64,000 bases of DNA, taken from contig NZ_PDJL01000004.1 of the NCBI RefSeq assembly GCF_002563795.1, positions 1,550,001-1,614,000 of the forward strand. Direction: 5' to 3'. Positions 54,923 through 64,000 of this stretch are shown here, piece by piece. Source of the DNA: Vibrio sp. ES.051. GTDB taxonomy: Bacteria > Pseudomonadota > Gammaproteobacteria > Enterobacterales > Vibrionaceae. Position 1 is the first letter of the stretch; every line of letters starts with the position of its first letter. Under the pieces are notes generated by a model. It made no database searches and was not told the origin of the DNA. It saw nothing but the letters and a program-made list of their open reading frames with translations. The translations under genes were made by a program, and so were the position numbers.

Positions 54923-57107
54923 CTCCTGTCAATCGTTTTAAAGCCTGTGTTTCAGTCTTTATTCCATTTCTAAAAACTTCCTCATCTCCCAGTAGATAAC
55001 ATGCATGTTTAGCACGAGTAATAGCTGTATATATCCAAGAATTATCAACCAAATATGTGGAGTTAGCGACAATAATAGTTGTGTGAAATTGACTTCCTTG
55101 ACTTTTATGCGCAGTAACAGCGTAAGCAAGGCTTATTTTTTGTGTATAAAATTCGGTTTCAGTTAAGTACACATCATCTTCAATATCTTCAAATTTAATC
55201 TTTATCGCATACTTGACCACTTCTCCTGAAACCCCATAGAATTTACCTTGAGGGTATACTTCTAAAACTGTTCCAACAACGCCATTAGTCAAATTCTTCT
55301 CATAATTATTTTCATTAAATACAACTTTATCTCCAGCCACAAACATCGTCTTATCAGGCTGATAAATCGCTTTCGTAACGTAATCATCACCAGAAATTGG
55401 ATTAAGCATATTCTGAACTTCCTTGTTTAGCTCTGCTACCGTGGCTTTCGTGTCAGCAATCAACTGCAAATCATAATTAATCGAGTCACCAATTCTAGAA
55501 TGAATGGCTACATAGAGTTTCGCTGCATTAGTAATCGTGCTTTGTAAATCAGAATCATGCTTGAAACTAACCCCCTCAAACATAATTTTTTTCATCGGCT
55601 CAAACTCAGGTACTTCGTAATCCAAGATTTTTTGAGCCATATCAGGAATACCCGCTGTTAGTTTCTGCCGCTGAGTAACAGTCAGTTTAGCTTGCGGTAT
55701 CCAATTTTGTTTCACCAAAAGTTGGAAAACTAAACCAGCTCCTATAGGCGGGAGCTGTCGATTATCACCTACCATGATTAAGTTGATGTTGTTTGGTATA
55801 CTCGACAACAAAGAATACATGGTCGGTAGATCTATCATACTAGATTCATCGACTATGATAATGGCTCCTTGATAGTGGCTAGTTCGACCAAAGCGAGTTG
55901 TCTCACTAACAAATTTACAAATGGTCTGTGAGTTCCTCCCTGTGGCTTCTCGCATGCGTAACGCGGCCTTACCAGTCGGTGCTAACAAAACAACTTCCCG
56001 TTCAGTGTCTCTGTATTGCTCGATAATAGCTTCAATAACAGTTGTCTTCCCTGTTCCAGCGCCACCTTGAATAATACTCACAGGATTAATCACAGAGTTT
56101 TTTATCGCATTTATCTGGTTCGCGTGTAATGGAAAACCAGAATAGTGTTGATAATACTCAAGTTTTTCTTCCGAAAATGTACGAGGAAACAAACGAGTTC
56201 TTGCAATTTCATTTAGCCGAAGTTCAACGTAAGACTCCATAATAAATGCACCTGTAGATTGTACGAGGCCATTTTCATGTACATAGAATGCATCTTGGCT
56301 ATCTGTGATTGTATCGATACCGTATTTAGTTTTCTGTCGTAATTTTGTGTCAAGATCATTAGCAGACATTGCTGTATTCCCACCTTCTTGGTAGCTTCGG
56401 TACAAAATATCTTCAGCGCAAGCCACTAACCTTCTTTGGTCATTTTTACAGATATTCCAGTTTGTCTGCACAAAAGTGTCTAGCTTTTCAAAAGGCAGAA
56501 AAGCACTTAAGTAGTAAGGGTCACGTTCTAAAATTTCTCTACAATTATCACCCCATGCACTAATACATTTTTTGGAAAGAGCATAAGGAAACTGCTTTTC
56601 AACTAAGTAGTTGATTGTCCTTAGTTCCTGATCATATTTCTTCCATGCAGCGATTAAAGTGATAATTTTTGTTGGATGGATACCTGTATCGGACATAATT
56701 TGTTCAACATCTTGCCTATTTAGTATGCCGATTAGTTTATTTCCGTACGTACTTACGAGTTTCTGTGCCGAGGCAATGCCGACACCAGGAATATTTCTGT
56801 CCCGAGCAATCCATTCTTTAACAAGATTACTGCTGCTATTTATTGTTTTACGATTTACTTCAACAGTATAAAGCTGATCACCAAATTGCATGCTGTACTT
56901 GAACTCACCTTTAAGTTTAAGGTGTTCGCCGACAACTATGGGTGGACCAAGTAGCAGTCCATAATCGATAACAGCGGAAATTTTTGAATTATCATTAAGA
57001 CGAAGTCTTAAAATATACGAATCGTCGTGACTAAATGGAATCGATTCAACAGTACCTTCGCATTGTTCAAGTTCTCCTGTAGCAACAAAAAGCTTTTGTT
57101 TCATCAC
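54900..57107 (-). CDS. RecD2-like superfamily 1 helicase (module gene 4)
   Basis: A 735-residue helicase. The first 90 residues are beta-rich (OB-like), followed by helix-hairpin-helix IPGVGIASAQKLV. The motor shows Walker A GGAGTGKTT, motif II VDESSMID, motif III VGDNRQLPPIG and C-terminal YAVTAHKSQGSQF. RecD2 proteins unwind DNA 5'-3'. A helicase between two tyrosine recombinases in one operon suggests a processing step in element transfer. It is coupled to both neighbours by overlap. Confidence 0.9.
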   Translation of the reverse strand: MMKQKLFVATGELEQCEGTVESIPFSHDDSYILRLRLNDNSKISAVIDYGLLLGPPIVVGEHLKLKGEFKYSMQFGDQLYTVEVNRKTINSSSNLVKEWIARDRNIPGVGIASAQKLVSTYGNKLIGILNRQDVEQIMSDTGIHPTKIITLIAAWKKYDQELRTINYLVEKQFPYALSKKCISAWGDNCREILERDPYYLSAFLPFEKLDTFVQTNWNICKNDQRRLVACAEDILYRSYQEGGNTAMSANDLDTKLRQKTKYGIDTITDSQDAFYVHENGLVQSTGAFIMESYVELRLNEIARTRLFPRTFSEEKLEYYQHYSGFPLHANQINAIKNSVINPVSIIQGGAGTGKTTVIEAIIEQYRDTEREVVLLAPTGKAALRMREATGRNSQTICKFVSETTRFGRTSHYQGAIIIVDESSMIDLPTMYSLLSSIPNNINLIMVGDNRQLPPIGAGLVFQLLVKQNWIPQAKLTVTQRQKLTAGIPDMAQKILDYEVPEFEPMKKIMFEGVSFKHDSDLQSTITNAAKLYVAIHSRIGDSINYDLQLIADTKATVAELNKEVQNMLNPISGDDYVTKAIYQPDKTMFVAGDKVVFNENNYEKNLTNGVVGTVLEVYPQGKFYGVSGEVVKYAIKIKFEDIEDDVYLTETEFYTQKISLAYAVTAHKSQGSQFHTTIIVANSTYLVDNSWIYTAITRAKHACYLLGDEEVFRNGIKTETQALKRLTGVAFAKHH

Positions 57108-57514
57108 TATTCCTCAGATTCTGGTTTTTGTCGGATGAACTTACCTGTTTTGATTAAGTGAGAGTGACTGATTTCTGCACGGCGGTATTCATCTAACTTA
57201 GCTTCTGATAATGCTAACTTTTTCGTAAGTGAATCAACCAACTTACGCAACTGGCTAATTGTATGACTGTTATCATCACCAATTCTTCTCTGATGTAACT
57301 TTTTACTATTTCCTTGTGCAATCTTTACTGCAAGTTGATTTAGTTGTTCTTTTATATCTTCATTTTGTAAAGCTGCTTCACCCAAACCAAGTTCAAGTAC
57401 CAGCTTGCGCTTATTTAAGCGTCCTTGGTAAAGGGGGAATGTATCATTCTGTTCTATGTATTGACGTAGTGTTTGAGCATTTTCTTTGCCGCGTTCTACA
57501 TTTGTCTTAGCCAT
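57107..57514 (-). CDS. Small coiled-coil protein (module gene 3)
   Basis: A 135-residue protein. Residues 1-60 (YQGRLNKRKLVLELGLGEAAL) may be a small DNA-binding part; residues 75-115 are a predicted coiled coil (SQLRKLVDSLTKKLALSEAKL). It resembles accessory proteins of recombinase operons in layout only. It overlaps both neighbours. Confidence 0.7.
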   Translation of the reverse strand: MAKTNVERGKENAQTLRQYIEQNDTFPLYQGRLNKRKLVLELGLGEAALQNEDIKEQLNQLAVKIAQGNSKKLHQRRIGDDNSHTISQLRKLVDSLTKKLALSEAKLDEYRRAEISHSHLIKTGKFIRQKPESEE

Positions 57515-58121
57515 TCGGCACCTCCTTCAAAGAACGAAAACGCCCAAGTGTGTCGTTGAGTCTCTTGATCTCCTTATCTTTTGCTGTGATCTTCGCTTCA
57601 AAGAAGATTTCAATATCACGTATTTGCTCCATGATATCTGAAATTTGTCCTTTTAATTCTGATTGTTCTAGTATCAAGTCAGCTATTTCATCATTTTGAA
57701 CTTTAATTAATTTATTTTGGTTTGCAATTTTTTCCTCTAAAGCTTTCTTTCCTGACTTAGTAAATATCGATAATTGGTCTTCAAATTTTAATTTCAGCTT
57801 TTTCAATTCTGACTCTAATTGAGTTAGAGTGAAGTCATTAGATGATGTGTTAAAAAAATTTTTAAATGTAGTATCATTGGTTGAACTAATTTGATAATTT
57901 ACGTCTTTCCATCGCCTAAAGGCATCCTTCGTTACGGGTATACGATATAAACGAGGAACGCCTTTAATATAAAGCTCATTTCCATCGGCATCTTTTTTAA
58001 TGGGGATACCATTAGAAGACCAGTTCTTTATCAAATTTATTTTGTTAACAATATTTTCACGAGCATGCTCTTCTCGGCAATTGACTTTACACAATGTTTG
58101 ACTCCTGTTCATATAGTTCAA
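57507..58121 (-). CDS. Coiled-coil protein (module gene 2)
   Basis: A 204-residue protein (or 201 if it starts at the internal ATG 58,112). The N-terminal 75 residues include a possible helix-turn-helix (IPVTKDAFRRWKDV). The rest is a long coiled coil (ALEEKIANQNKLIKVQNDE, IEIFFEAKITAKDKEIKRL). It overlaps the recombinase end by 35 bases and the next gene by 8. Not otherwise recognised. Confidence 0.7.
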   Translation of the reverse strand: MNYMNRSQTLCKVNCREEHARENIVNKINLIKNWSSNGIPIKKDADGNELYIKGVPRLYRIPVTKDAFRRWKDVNYQISSTNDTTFKNFFNTSSNDFTLTQLESELKKLKLKFEDQLSIFTKSGKKALEEKIANQNKLIKVQNDEIADLILEQSELKGQISDIMEQIRDIEIFFEAKITAKDKEIKRLNDTLGRFRSLKEVPNG

Positions 58122-59448
58122 TAATTCGATCTAATTCACTGACACTCTGTTTAATTTGTTTGATTTCTAGAAGCGTTTTTCCACCTCCAAAAACCTCATT
58201 TAAGTCAAAGCTATCGTCTAACTCTTCATTTAATCGGTCACGTTCAACTTTCAGATTCTCAATATGTTGCGTCTGTACGTCATGAAATGCACAGCCTTTA
58301 CATAAGGTGGCTTCCGCATGCTGTCTCTCAATATCGCCAGTAGTCTTATTAACGCAATTACCATCAGAATAATTGGCAATTTTTTCCGAATTGGTACAAT
58401 TAGCATGATAGAATACTTCGACTGAATACCCTTTATTTTTAAGATTAACTGCAATATCTTCTGCTGCTTTCTCCTGAACGTCTTTCGTCAGTTCTTTAAA
58501 CTCTACATCACTGTATAGTTTTTTAAACATCGCTCGACATGTTGCTTGAAAGCCGCCATGAGACTTTTCTTCAAGCGCTTTACTGACTAGGTCACGTAGT
58601 TTACTATCACGAGCATCATTAAAAATTTTTCGAAATTGGCTATCGTCCATATCGGAACGAGAAGGGAGCATTTTAACTGGAATGGTATTTCTCATATCTT
58701 TAGCAATCGATCTAGAGTCTGCATCTGTGACATAAATTTCGGTCGTTTCAATTGAACCGTGTCCGTAATGCTTTGACAATGCTAAGAGGTAAGGATTATC
58801 AAATTGATAAAAGTAAGCAACAGCAAAATAACGACGTAATTGCTTAGGGGTTGGTATTTTGATGCCTTCTTCCAAAGCTAATGCCCTTAGAGGATTATGC
58901 TGCATTGTTGATCCAGCATATTCAATTGCGAGGCTAGTATTAGCAGAGTCTACACTAGCTAATTTAGGGGAAAATAATGGCGTATTTGGTTCATAATTTA
59001 CTGCTACTCTTTCATTTACTTCATCTAGTAAATTCAGTAAATGACCAACAAACGGTCCCACGACTGCTTTCTCTCGGTTTGTAATTTCCTTTCCCTCCTT
59101 CTGTATATATCTATATATTTCAGTCAGGTTAAAAATGGTATCTAACTTAAAATTTTCACTCTTAATGCCAATATTTTTATTAACAATTTCCTCTAACCGC
59201 CATCCTGTATAGATAAGCGATAAATTAGCAATAGCAGCTATGAAAATCTTGTATGCTTCTCCAAGAGAAATTAAGTCATTTCCGAATTTATTAGTAGCCT
59301 TTTCTTTTGTCGATTCTCTCAATTGACGATAACCAACAATAGCGAGTTGCCTTTTACCTATTTGAACGAAGTTCTGTCCAAAAATCACCTCTTCAAGAGC
59401 ACTTTGTCTCTTACATTTACCCAGCTCAGGAGCGAGAATTATATTCTT
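58087..59448 (-). pseudogene. Tyrosine recombinase, N-terminus cut by IS66 (module gene 1)
   Basis: The C-terminal 450 residues remain. Catalytic residues are in LIYTGWRLEEIVN (Arg), TPKQLRRYFAVA (a KxxR variant of HxxR) and HYGHGSIETTEIYV (His and Tyr). A Cys-rich part (CTNSEKIANYSDGNC, EATLCKGCAFHD) follows, unusual for this family and perhaps zinc-binding. The reading frame enters the IS at 59,449, so the natural start is lost. If this is the element's integrase, the element is probably stuck. Confidence 0.8.
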
Positions 59449-59549
59449 GTAAGTGTTCACCAAACCCTATTGACATAAAAACTGTGACCTCTAGCACTTG
59501 ATCCCACTTTAGGTATTGAGTGATCATTTTTGAGCTTCATCATAGTTAT

Positions 59550-60976
59550 ATGACTAGAAAAAAAGCTCCTAAATACCAAGACGCACCACCTAAAGTCTCT
59601 GATCTGAATGAGGCTAAGGTGCTTATTGATGAGCTGTGGGAGCAGCTCAGGCACTATGAAGATAAGCTTACCACTAGCTCCAAAAACTCTTCAAAATCGC
59701 CCTCATCAGACAGTCCTAAAGATCGCCATGAGCGAAAAAAGATGAAAGCTCTGGTGGTCGCAATTCGAGAGGAGCTAAAAAAGGCCACACAGGGCATCAA
59801 CGAAAACTTTCCCCGTTAAAAGACACGGATATCATTATTGATTGCTTCCCTGATAGTTGTCCTTGTTGCGAACAGTCTGACATTGATGTTCATGACGGCC
59901 CTTACTACCGACACCAAGTCTTTGATATTCCCAAGCCCACTGTCGATATCACCGAATACCGTTTATTTTCAGGTCAATGTCGGCACTGCAAAGAAGCCGT
60001 CAAGGCTCAAAAGCCTGACGATGCATCACAAGGGATTATAGGGCCTAACTTATTAAGTTACATTGGGGTTCTTGCGGGGCAATATCACCTCAGTGTTCGA
60101 AAAATCCAATCTCTTCTCAAAGAACAGCTTGGCACAACCTTTTCAGTTGGCGCGATCAGCGAAGCTCAAACGAAAGTCGCTTCAATGCTAACGCCATTAC
60201 ATCAAGCGATAAAACAAGCATTAAAGAAAGCGCCTTTGATTCATGCTGACGAGACCTCTCATCACAGAAATGATGAACAAAGCCTTCGCTGGTGTTGGTT
60301 AGTGGCAAGTGATGACCTTGTCTATGAGCAAATACTTTATTCGCGCTCGACCTCATCAGCGAAAAAGGTCATTGATGAAGACTATGCAGGCATTGTGGTC
60401 AGCGACCAGTGCCCTAGCTATAACTGGATAGCCGCAGACCGTCATCAGTTATGTTGGGCACATGTGAAGCGTAACCTTCAGCAAATGGCGGATTATAGTG
60501 GCGGTGGCCACACCGCTTATATTGGCAGACATCTTTGTTTGCTGACGAACGCCATTTTCCATACTCGGCATCGTTATGAACAAGATGAGTTAAATTATGC
60601 GCTATACTTACGAAGAATGCGTAGGTTGCAGAAATCGTTCGATCATTGGTTGAGCAAAGGGACTGATGTCATGGTCAAGCGATATCGGGGGCGATGCAAG
60701 TTACTGCTCAAACATAGAGAGAGCTTGTGGGTTTTCCTCAAGATAGTGTCAATCCCCTTAACCAATAATGAAGCTGAGCGATGTATTAGAGGTTTTGTAA
60801 TCCAAAGGAAAATCAGCTTCGGAACGACCTCGGATGCAGGCGATAAATTCCGCAGTAGGATACATACCCTCATCGAAACCTGCAAAAAACGTGGCTTGTC
60901 GGCAATGTCAGTGTTGAGTGAGATCATCACGGCTGTTGTGGCGAAGAGACCGTACCCCAACATCTTTGATCTATAG
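59550..60976 (+). CDS. IS66-type transposase, -1 frameshifted (copy 2)
   Basis: Same gene as in copy 1: ATG 59,550, frame 1 to the A-AAA-AAG site at 59,735-59,741, then the -1 frame to the stop at 60,976, about 475 residues in all. I checked by reading that the second frame is open from the heptamer to the stop. Acidic catalytic residues as in copy 1. Confidence 0.85.
59735..59741 (+). promoter_or_regulatory. Slippery heptamer for programmed -1 frameshift
   Basis: A_AAA_AAG, in phase with the first transposase frame. Confidence 0.7.
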
Positions 60977-61191
60977 GCTGTTCCCCCCGTTAATATCGAG
61001 TCAAGTTACCTTGGTGAACGATTACTTTTATTCCTTGCCTAGCTGACGTTTTCATAGCAAAACTCTAATTATGTTAGATTTTCGTTTCAAATCGCAATTT
61101 TTTCAGGTTTTCTTTTCATGAACGGTTGTAACGAATATGGCTGAAAGGTATAAATATCACCAGACCCCTTCGATTAACATGGATGAAGATT

Positions 61192-62382
61192 ATGTTTGAA
61201 AAAGTAGTTGCCGCTCCGGCTGACCCTATTCTTGGCCTGACTGAAGAGTTTAAAAAAGATACTCGTGCTGAGAAAATTAACCTTGGCGTAGGAATTTACA
61301 AAAACGAGCAAGGTGAAACACCAGTTCTTACGACTGTCAAAAAAGCTGAAGCAGCACTCATCGAGACTGAAACAACCAAATCTTACCTCACTATTGAAGG
61401 GACAGCAGAATACGGTTTAGCCGTGCAAAAACTGTTGTTCGGTTCGGATGCTGACATTGTTGCAGAAAAGCGTGCAAAAACGGCACAAGCACCCGGTGGT
61501 ACTGGCGCACTACGCGTTGCTGGTGAATTCATTAAACGTCAGCTTGGCGACGTAAAAATCTGGATCAGCAACCCAACATGGGCGAACCACAATGGCGTAT
61601 TCGCTGCGGCAGGTATCGAAACTGCACAATACAGCTACTACAATGCAGAAAGCAAAGATAAAGACTTTGATGCGATGCTAAGCGATTTACAAGCGGCAAC
61701 GGAAGGCGACATCGTGCTTCTGCATGGCTGCTGTCATAACCCTACAGGCATCGACCCAACAGCCGAAGAATGGGAAGCACTGGCCAAGTTGGTAGCCGAG
61801 AAGAACCTTCTACCTCTGTTCGACTTTGCATACCAAGGTTTCGCTAAAGGCGTAGAAGAAGACGCTGCAGGTCTGCGTATTTTTGCTAAGTACAATAAAG
61901 AGATCCTCGTAGCGAGCTCATTCTCAAAGAACTTCGGTTTGTACAATGAGCGTGTCGGCGCATTTACGCTTGTAGCAGAGTCAGAAGAAGTGGCAACAAC
62001 GGCTTTCTCACAAGTAAAAGCGATCATTCGTTCTATCTACTCTAACCCACCAGCGCACGGTAGCGCAGTTGTGACTCACATTCTAAACAACCCAGCACTA
62101 CGTGCAGAATGGGAAGCAGAAGTCGCAGAGATGCGTGATCGTATTCAAGAGATGCGTGAGCTATTTGTTGCGACACTTAAGTCAGAAGGCGTAGACGCAG
62201 ACTTTAGCTTTATTGAGCGTCAAAATGGCATGTTCTCGTTCTCTGGGTTATCAAAAGAACAAGTTAATCTCCTTAAAGATGAGTTCGCAATCTATATTGT
62301 CGGCTCAGGTCGTATTAGCGTTGCTGGCATGACTAAATCAAATATGGGCCCACTATGTAAAGGGATTGCAGCAGTTCTTTAA
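61192..62382 (+). CDS. aspC: Aspartate/aromatic aminotransferase
   Basis: A 396-residue PLP enzyme that converts aspartate and 2-oxoglutarate to oxaloacetate and glutamate. The PLP lysine is in [14 protein letters not shown]; the phosphate- and substrate-binding GGTGALR, NPTWANH and CHNPTG blocks and the C-terminal SGRISVAGM Arg are intact. I chose ATG 61,192 with GGATGAAG upstream; three extra codons from 61,183 are possible. It follows IS66 copy 2 by 166 bases and may keep its own promoter there. Confidence 0.95.
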   Translation: MFEKVVAAPADPILGLTEEFKKDTRAEKINLGVGIYKNEQGETPVLTTVKKAEAALIETETTKSYLTIEGTAEYGLAVQKLLFGSDADIVAEKRAKTAQAPGGTGALRVAGEFIKRQLGDVKIWISNPTWANHNGVFAAAGIETAQYSYYNAESKDKDFDAMLSDLQAATEGDIVLLHGCCHNPTGIDPTAEEWEALAKLVAEKNLLPLFDFAYQGFAKGVEEDAAGLRIFAKYNKEILVASSFSKNFGLYNERVGAFTLVAESEEVATTAFSQVKAIIRSIYSNPPAHGSAVVTHILNNPALRAEWEAEVAEMRDRIQEMRELFVATLKSEGVDADFSFIERQNGMFSFSGLSKEQVNLLKDEFAIYIVGSGRISVAGMTKSNMGPLCKGIAAVL

Positions 62383-62410
62383 GTGACGTAAACCCATTAT
62401 CAGAAGAAGC

Positions 62411-62437
62411 AAAAGGTCAGCATGTGCTGACCTTTTT
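62411..62437. terminator. Terminator after aspC
   Basis: Stem AAAGGTCAGCA/TGCTGACCTTT with a T-run, 29 bases after the aspC stop; it also faces the convergent outer-membrane protein gene. Confidence 0.85.
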
Positions 62438-62449
62438 ATTTATCTTGAC

Positions 62450-63089
62450 TTAATAAATGAACTTTAAACTCAAACCCACTTCATTAATGTAGTCCGAGCT
62501 TTCGCCGCTGTAATCAGTGTCTCGAAATTGGTAAAAAAGCCCACTGCCGATAACGTCGTGCCACTGATAATTAAACCGATCTTGACGTTATTTTCGTCGA
62601 CGATATCACTTCGATTTACTTCCACTTCTGCCGTTGCGATGAGCTTCTCACTCAACAAGTAGTTGACACCTACAGTAACAGCCTGGAGCAGTTCACTATC
62701 GGAAGATAACGTATTATCTGTTTTATCATTGGTTGCTTTGGCTTTGATTGCACCGACCCCGTATGTACCGTAGATATCGAATAGCGGAGTAATACCTTGA
62801 CGATACCACCACCAACTAACAAACGGTCAATTCGGAGTGTAAAATCATCCGGATGAAAAAACTGTGCCGAATAATCAACATTAAACAACCAATTATTGGT
62901 AAATAAATAGTTGCCGCCAAAATTAACTGTGGTCGCGTTAGAGTTATCTAACCATTCTTCGTTTGTGGTGCCTGCACCGACATCAAGATGAAGGTGCTCG
63001 TAACCAAATTTTTCACCTTGATCTACAGCTGAAGCGCTACTCACTACAGGTAAGACTGAAAGTAGCCCAAACACTAAACTTCTCACCAT
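62450..63089 (-). pseudogene. Outer-membrane beta-barrel protein with apparent frameshifts
   Basis: A signal peptide (SLVFGLLSVLPVVSSASA) and barrel-type strands (NATTVNFGGNYLFTNNWLF) are followed by a frame change near 62,805. The protein then continues in another frame (FDIYGTYGVGAIKAKATND) and shifts again near 62,575 to end with NEVGLSLKFIY, a typical barrel end with a terminal aromatic residue. Joined, this is one protein of about 210 residues. The shifts may well be sequencing errors, as in the next gene. Confidence 0.7.
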
Positions 63090-63308
63090 TCAACTTCCTT
63101 TTATGAGAGTTATCTAAACTTATGAGAACTATCTAAACACGATATGATGCTAAGACTTGAGAGTCTACATAGTAGTTGAAGTGCTGATTTCTTGCCGTGC
63201 GGTATGTCAGAATCTTACGACTGAGTATGAAAAACAAGGATCGAATAAGACTCTGTTTTAAAACTAAGTTAAGATTGCTTTATTATTTGCGAACCAAAAG
63301 GCACCTTG

Positions 63309-64000
63309 ATGGATGCAGAACTTCTCGAGATATATAACTTTCTCGCCAAGTACCCCCGTTCAATGAACTCCCAGAAGAAACACTGAACAAAGTGACTGAA
63401 AGCGTCGAAATATCGTACTATCGACAAGACACACCTATCATCATTTTGGTGATTATATTCAGGATCTTTATGTGGTAAGGAGCGGTGTTGTAGAAGTTTA
63501 TCGACGTAAAGGGGAGCTCTACAACCGTCTTGATGAGGTGACCTATTTGGCCAGATGGGCATGCTAACTAATAACAAAGTTCGTTTTCCGGTCAAAGCCA
63601 TTGAAGACTCTTTGCTCTATTGTATCCCGGGTGATGTATTCCAAGAAATTTACGATTCTTTGACTCATTCGCAGACTTTGTTGAAGTAGAAAACAGCGCA
63701 CGCTTACGACTTGCTATTTCAGAAAACAAAGATGCGAACGACCTTACCACATCGAAAGTGAAAACATTGCTAACTGGCGATGTACATACCATCGATCGCG
63801 GTCAAACGATACAACAAGCCGCTCAATTAATGGCAAATGATAACGTATCTGCCCTGCTCATCGTAGAACCTGACTTTGTTCGTGATGAAGACGACCCTCA
63901 GTCCCCTGTACTAGGTATTATTACCGACCGTGATTTGTGTACACGCGTGTTGGCAGAAGGGCTATCACCGCAAGACGACGTGTCAAGTGTGATGACGACC
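63309..64000 (+). pseudogene. CNB/CBS/DUF294 gene, 5' part, repeated and frameshifted
   Basis: This is the true start of the gene whose 3' part opens the window: MDAELLEIYNFLAKYP, then a CNB domain. Four single-base losses in runs break the frame, near 63,357 (C), 63,447 (T), 63,537 (G) and 63,657 (C). From 63,542 the sequence is the same as positions 1-460 but for the last of these. The losses look like uncorrected long-read errors rather than mutations. Confidence 0.8.
63542..64000 (+). repeat. Direct repeat of window start (1-460)
   Basis: Positions 1-115 match at offset 63,541 and positions after about 116 match at offset 63,540, the difference being one C. All other bases compared are identical through the window end. 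Confidence 0.97.

Larger units (their letters stand above)
59449..61025 (+). mobile_element. IS66-family insertion sequence, copy 2
   Basis: 1,577 bases with the same ends as copy 1 and opposite orientation. The flanking octamers are ATATTCTT (59,441-59,448) and TTTTATTC (61,026-61,033), so there is no target duplication. The left side is the truncated recombinase and the right side is aspC upstream DNA. A rearrangement must have happened through or beside this IS. Confidence 0.95.

Noticed and set aside
45988..59448. Composite transposon formed by the two inverted IS66 copies
   Set aside because: Copy 1 has its own 8-bp duplication inside the radical SAM gene, whose halves remain collinear, and copy 2 has none, so the pair did not move as one unit.
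1..64000. CRISPR arrays, tRNA or rRNA genes
   Set aside because: No regularly spaced repeats, cloverleaf-like or rRNA sequence was seen in the reading.

Overview
The window is chromosomal DNA of a Vibrio (gamma-proteobacterium). The order nrdB-nrdA-ubiG-gyrA-ribA-imelysin/di-haem cytochrome-DUF1513-ldtD-ycbK-gloC-TRAP-sensor/regulator-MarR-BCCT-MCP-DUF294-aspC is, from memory, the order in the Vibrio cholerae VC1254-VC1293 region, and the proteins look Vibrio-like. No tRNA, rRNA or CRISPR was seen.

Layout. 1-31.3 kb is ordinary core genome: a CNB/CBS/DUF294 protein, an exonuclease, a chemoreceptor, a BCCT osmolyte transporter with a MarR regulator, a two-component pair beside a TRAP operon, the gloC/ycbK/ldtD cell-wall group, an imelysin/di-haem cytochrome operon, ribA, a decayed nrfF/nrfA remnant, gyrA, ubiG and nrdA. 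At nrdB (31.4-32.5 kb) the core is broken. The first nrdB ends in a foreign 20-residue tail that lacks the NrdA-binding/radical-transfer C-terminus. A second, AT-richer and intact nrdB plus its 2Fe-2S ferredoxin follow at once. This looks like the left edge of an integrated element that replaced the 3' end of nrdB and carries its own rescue copy.

The element (32.45-59.45 kb) carries TetR/HPP and SoxR/MFS cassettes (with a near-perfect SoxR box). It then carries an AT-rich stretch with a possible small RNA, a lone pilin-like gene and an XRE regulator. Next comes a roughly 11 kb minus-strand export and modification cluster (39.06-50.30 kb). It encodes a HlyC-type acyltransferase, a SelO-like pseudokinase-fold protein, a family-2 glycosyltransferase, a 105-residue glycine-rich double-glycine precursor peptide, a 53-residue two-helix membrane peptide (immunity candidate), a radical SAM protein, an HlyD-type fusion protein, a C39-peptidase ABC exporter, a hexapeptide acyltransferase and a ClpP-like lipoprotein. 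I read this as an undescribed microcin-like system with an unusual set of tailoring enzymes. The radical SAM gene is split by an IS66-type element with a perfect 8-bp target duplication. Beyond the cluster lie a umuC fragment, a HipA-type kinase group and a tightly overlapping recombinase-coiled coil-coiled coil-RecD-like helicase-recombinase operon, which is probably the element's mobility module.

A second identical IS66 copy (59,449-61,025) sits without a target duplication between the truncated recombinase and aspC. aspC, an outer-membrane protein gene and the start of the DUF294 gene then lead back into the sequence of position 1. The last 459 bases repeat the first 460 with one base missing, so the window closes on itself as a unit of about 63.5 kb. 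This could be a tandem duplication or circle formed between IS66 copies, or an assembler joining repeats. Several single-base deletions between about 62.5 and 63.66 kb look like poorly polished sequence.
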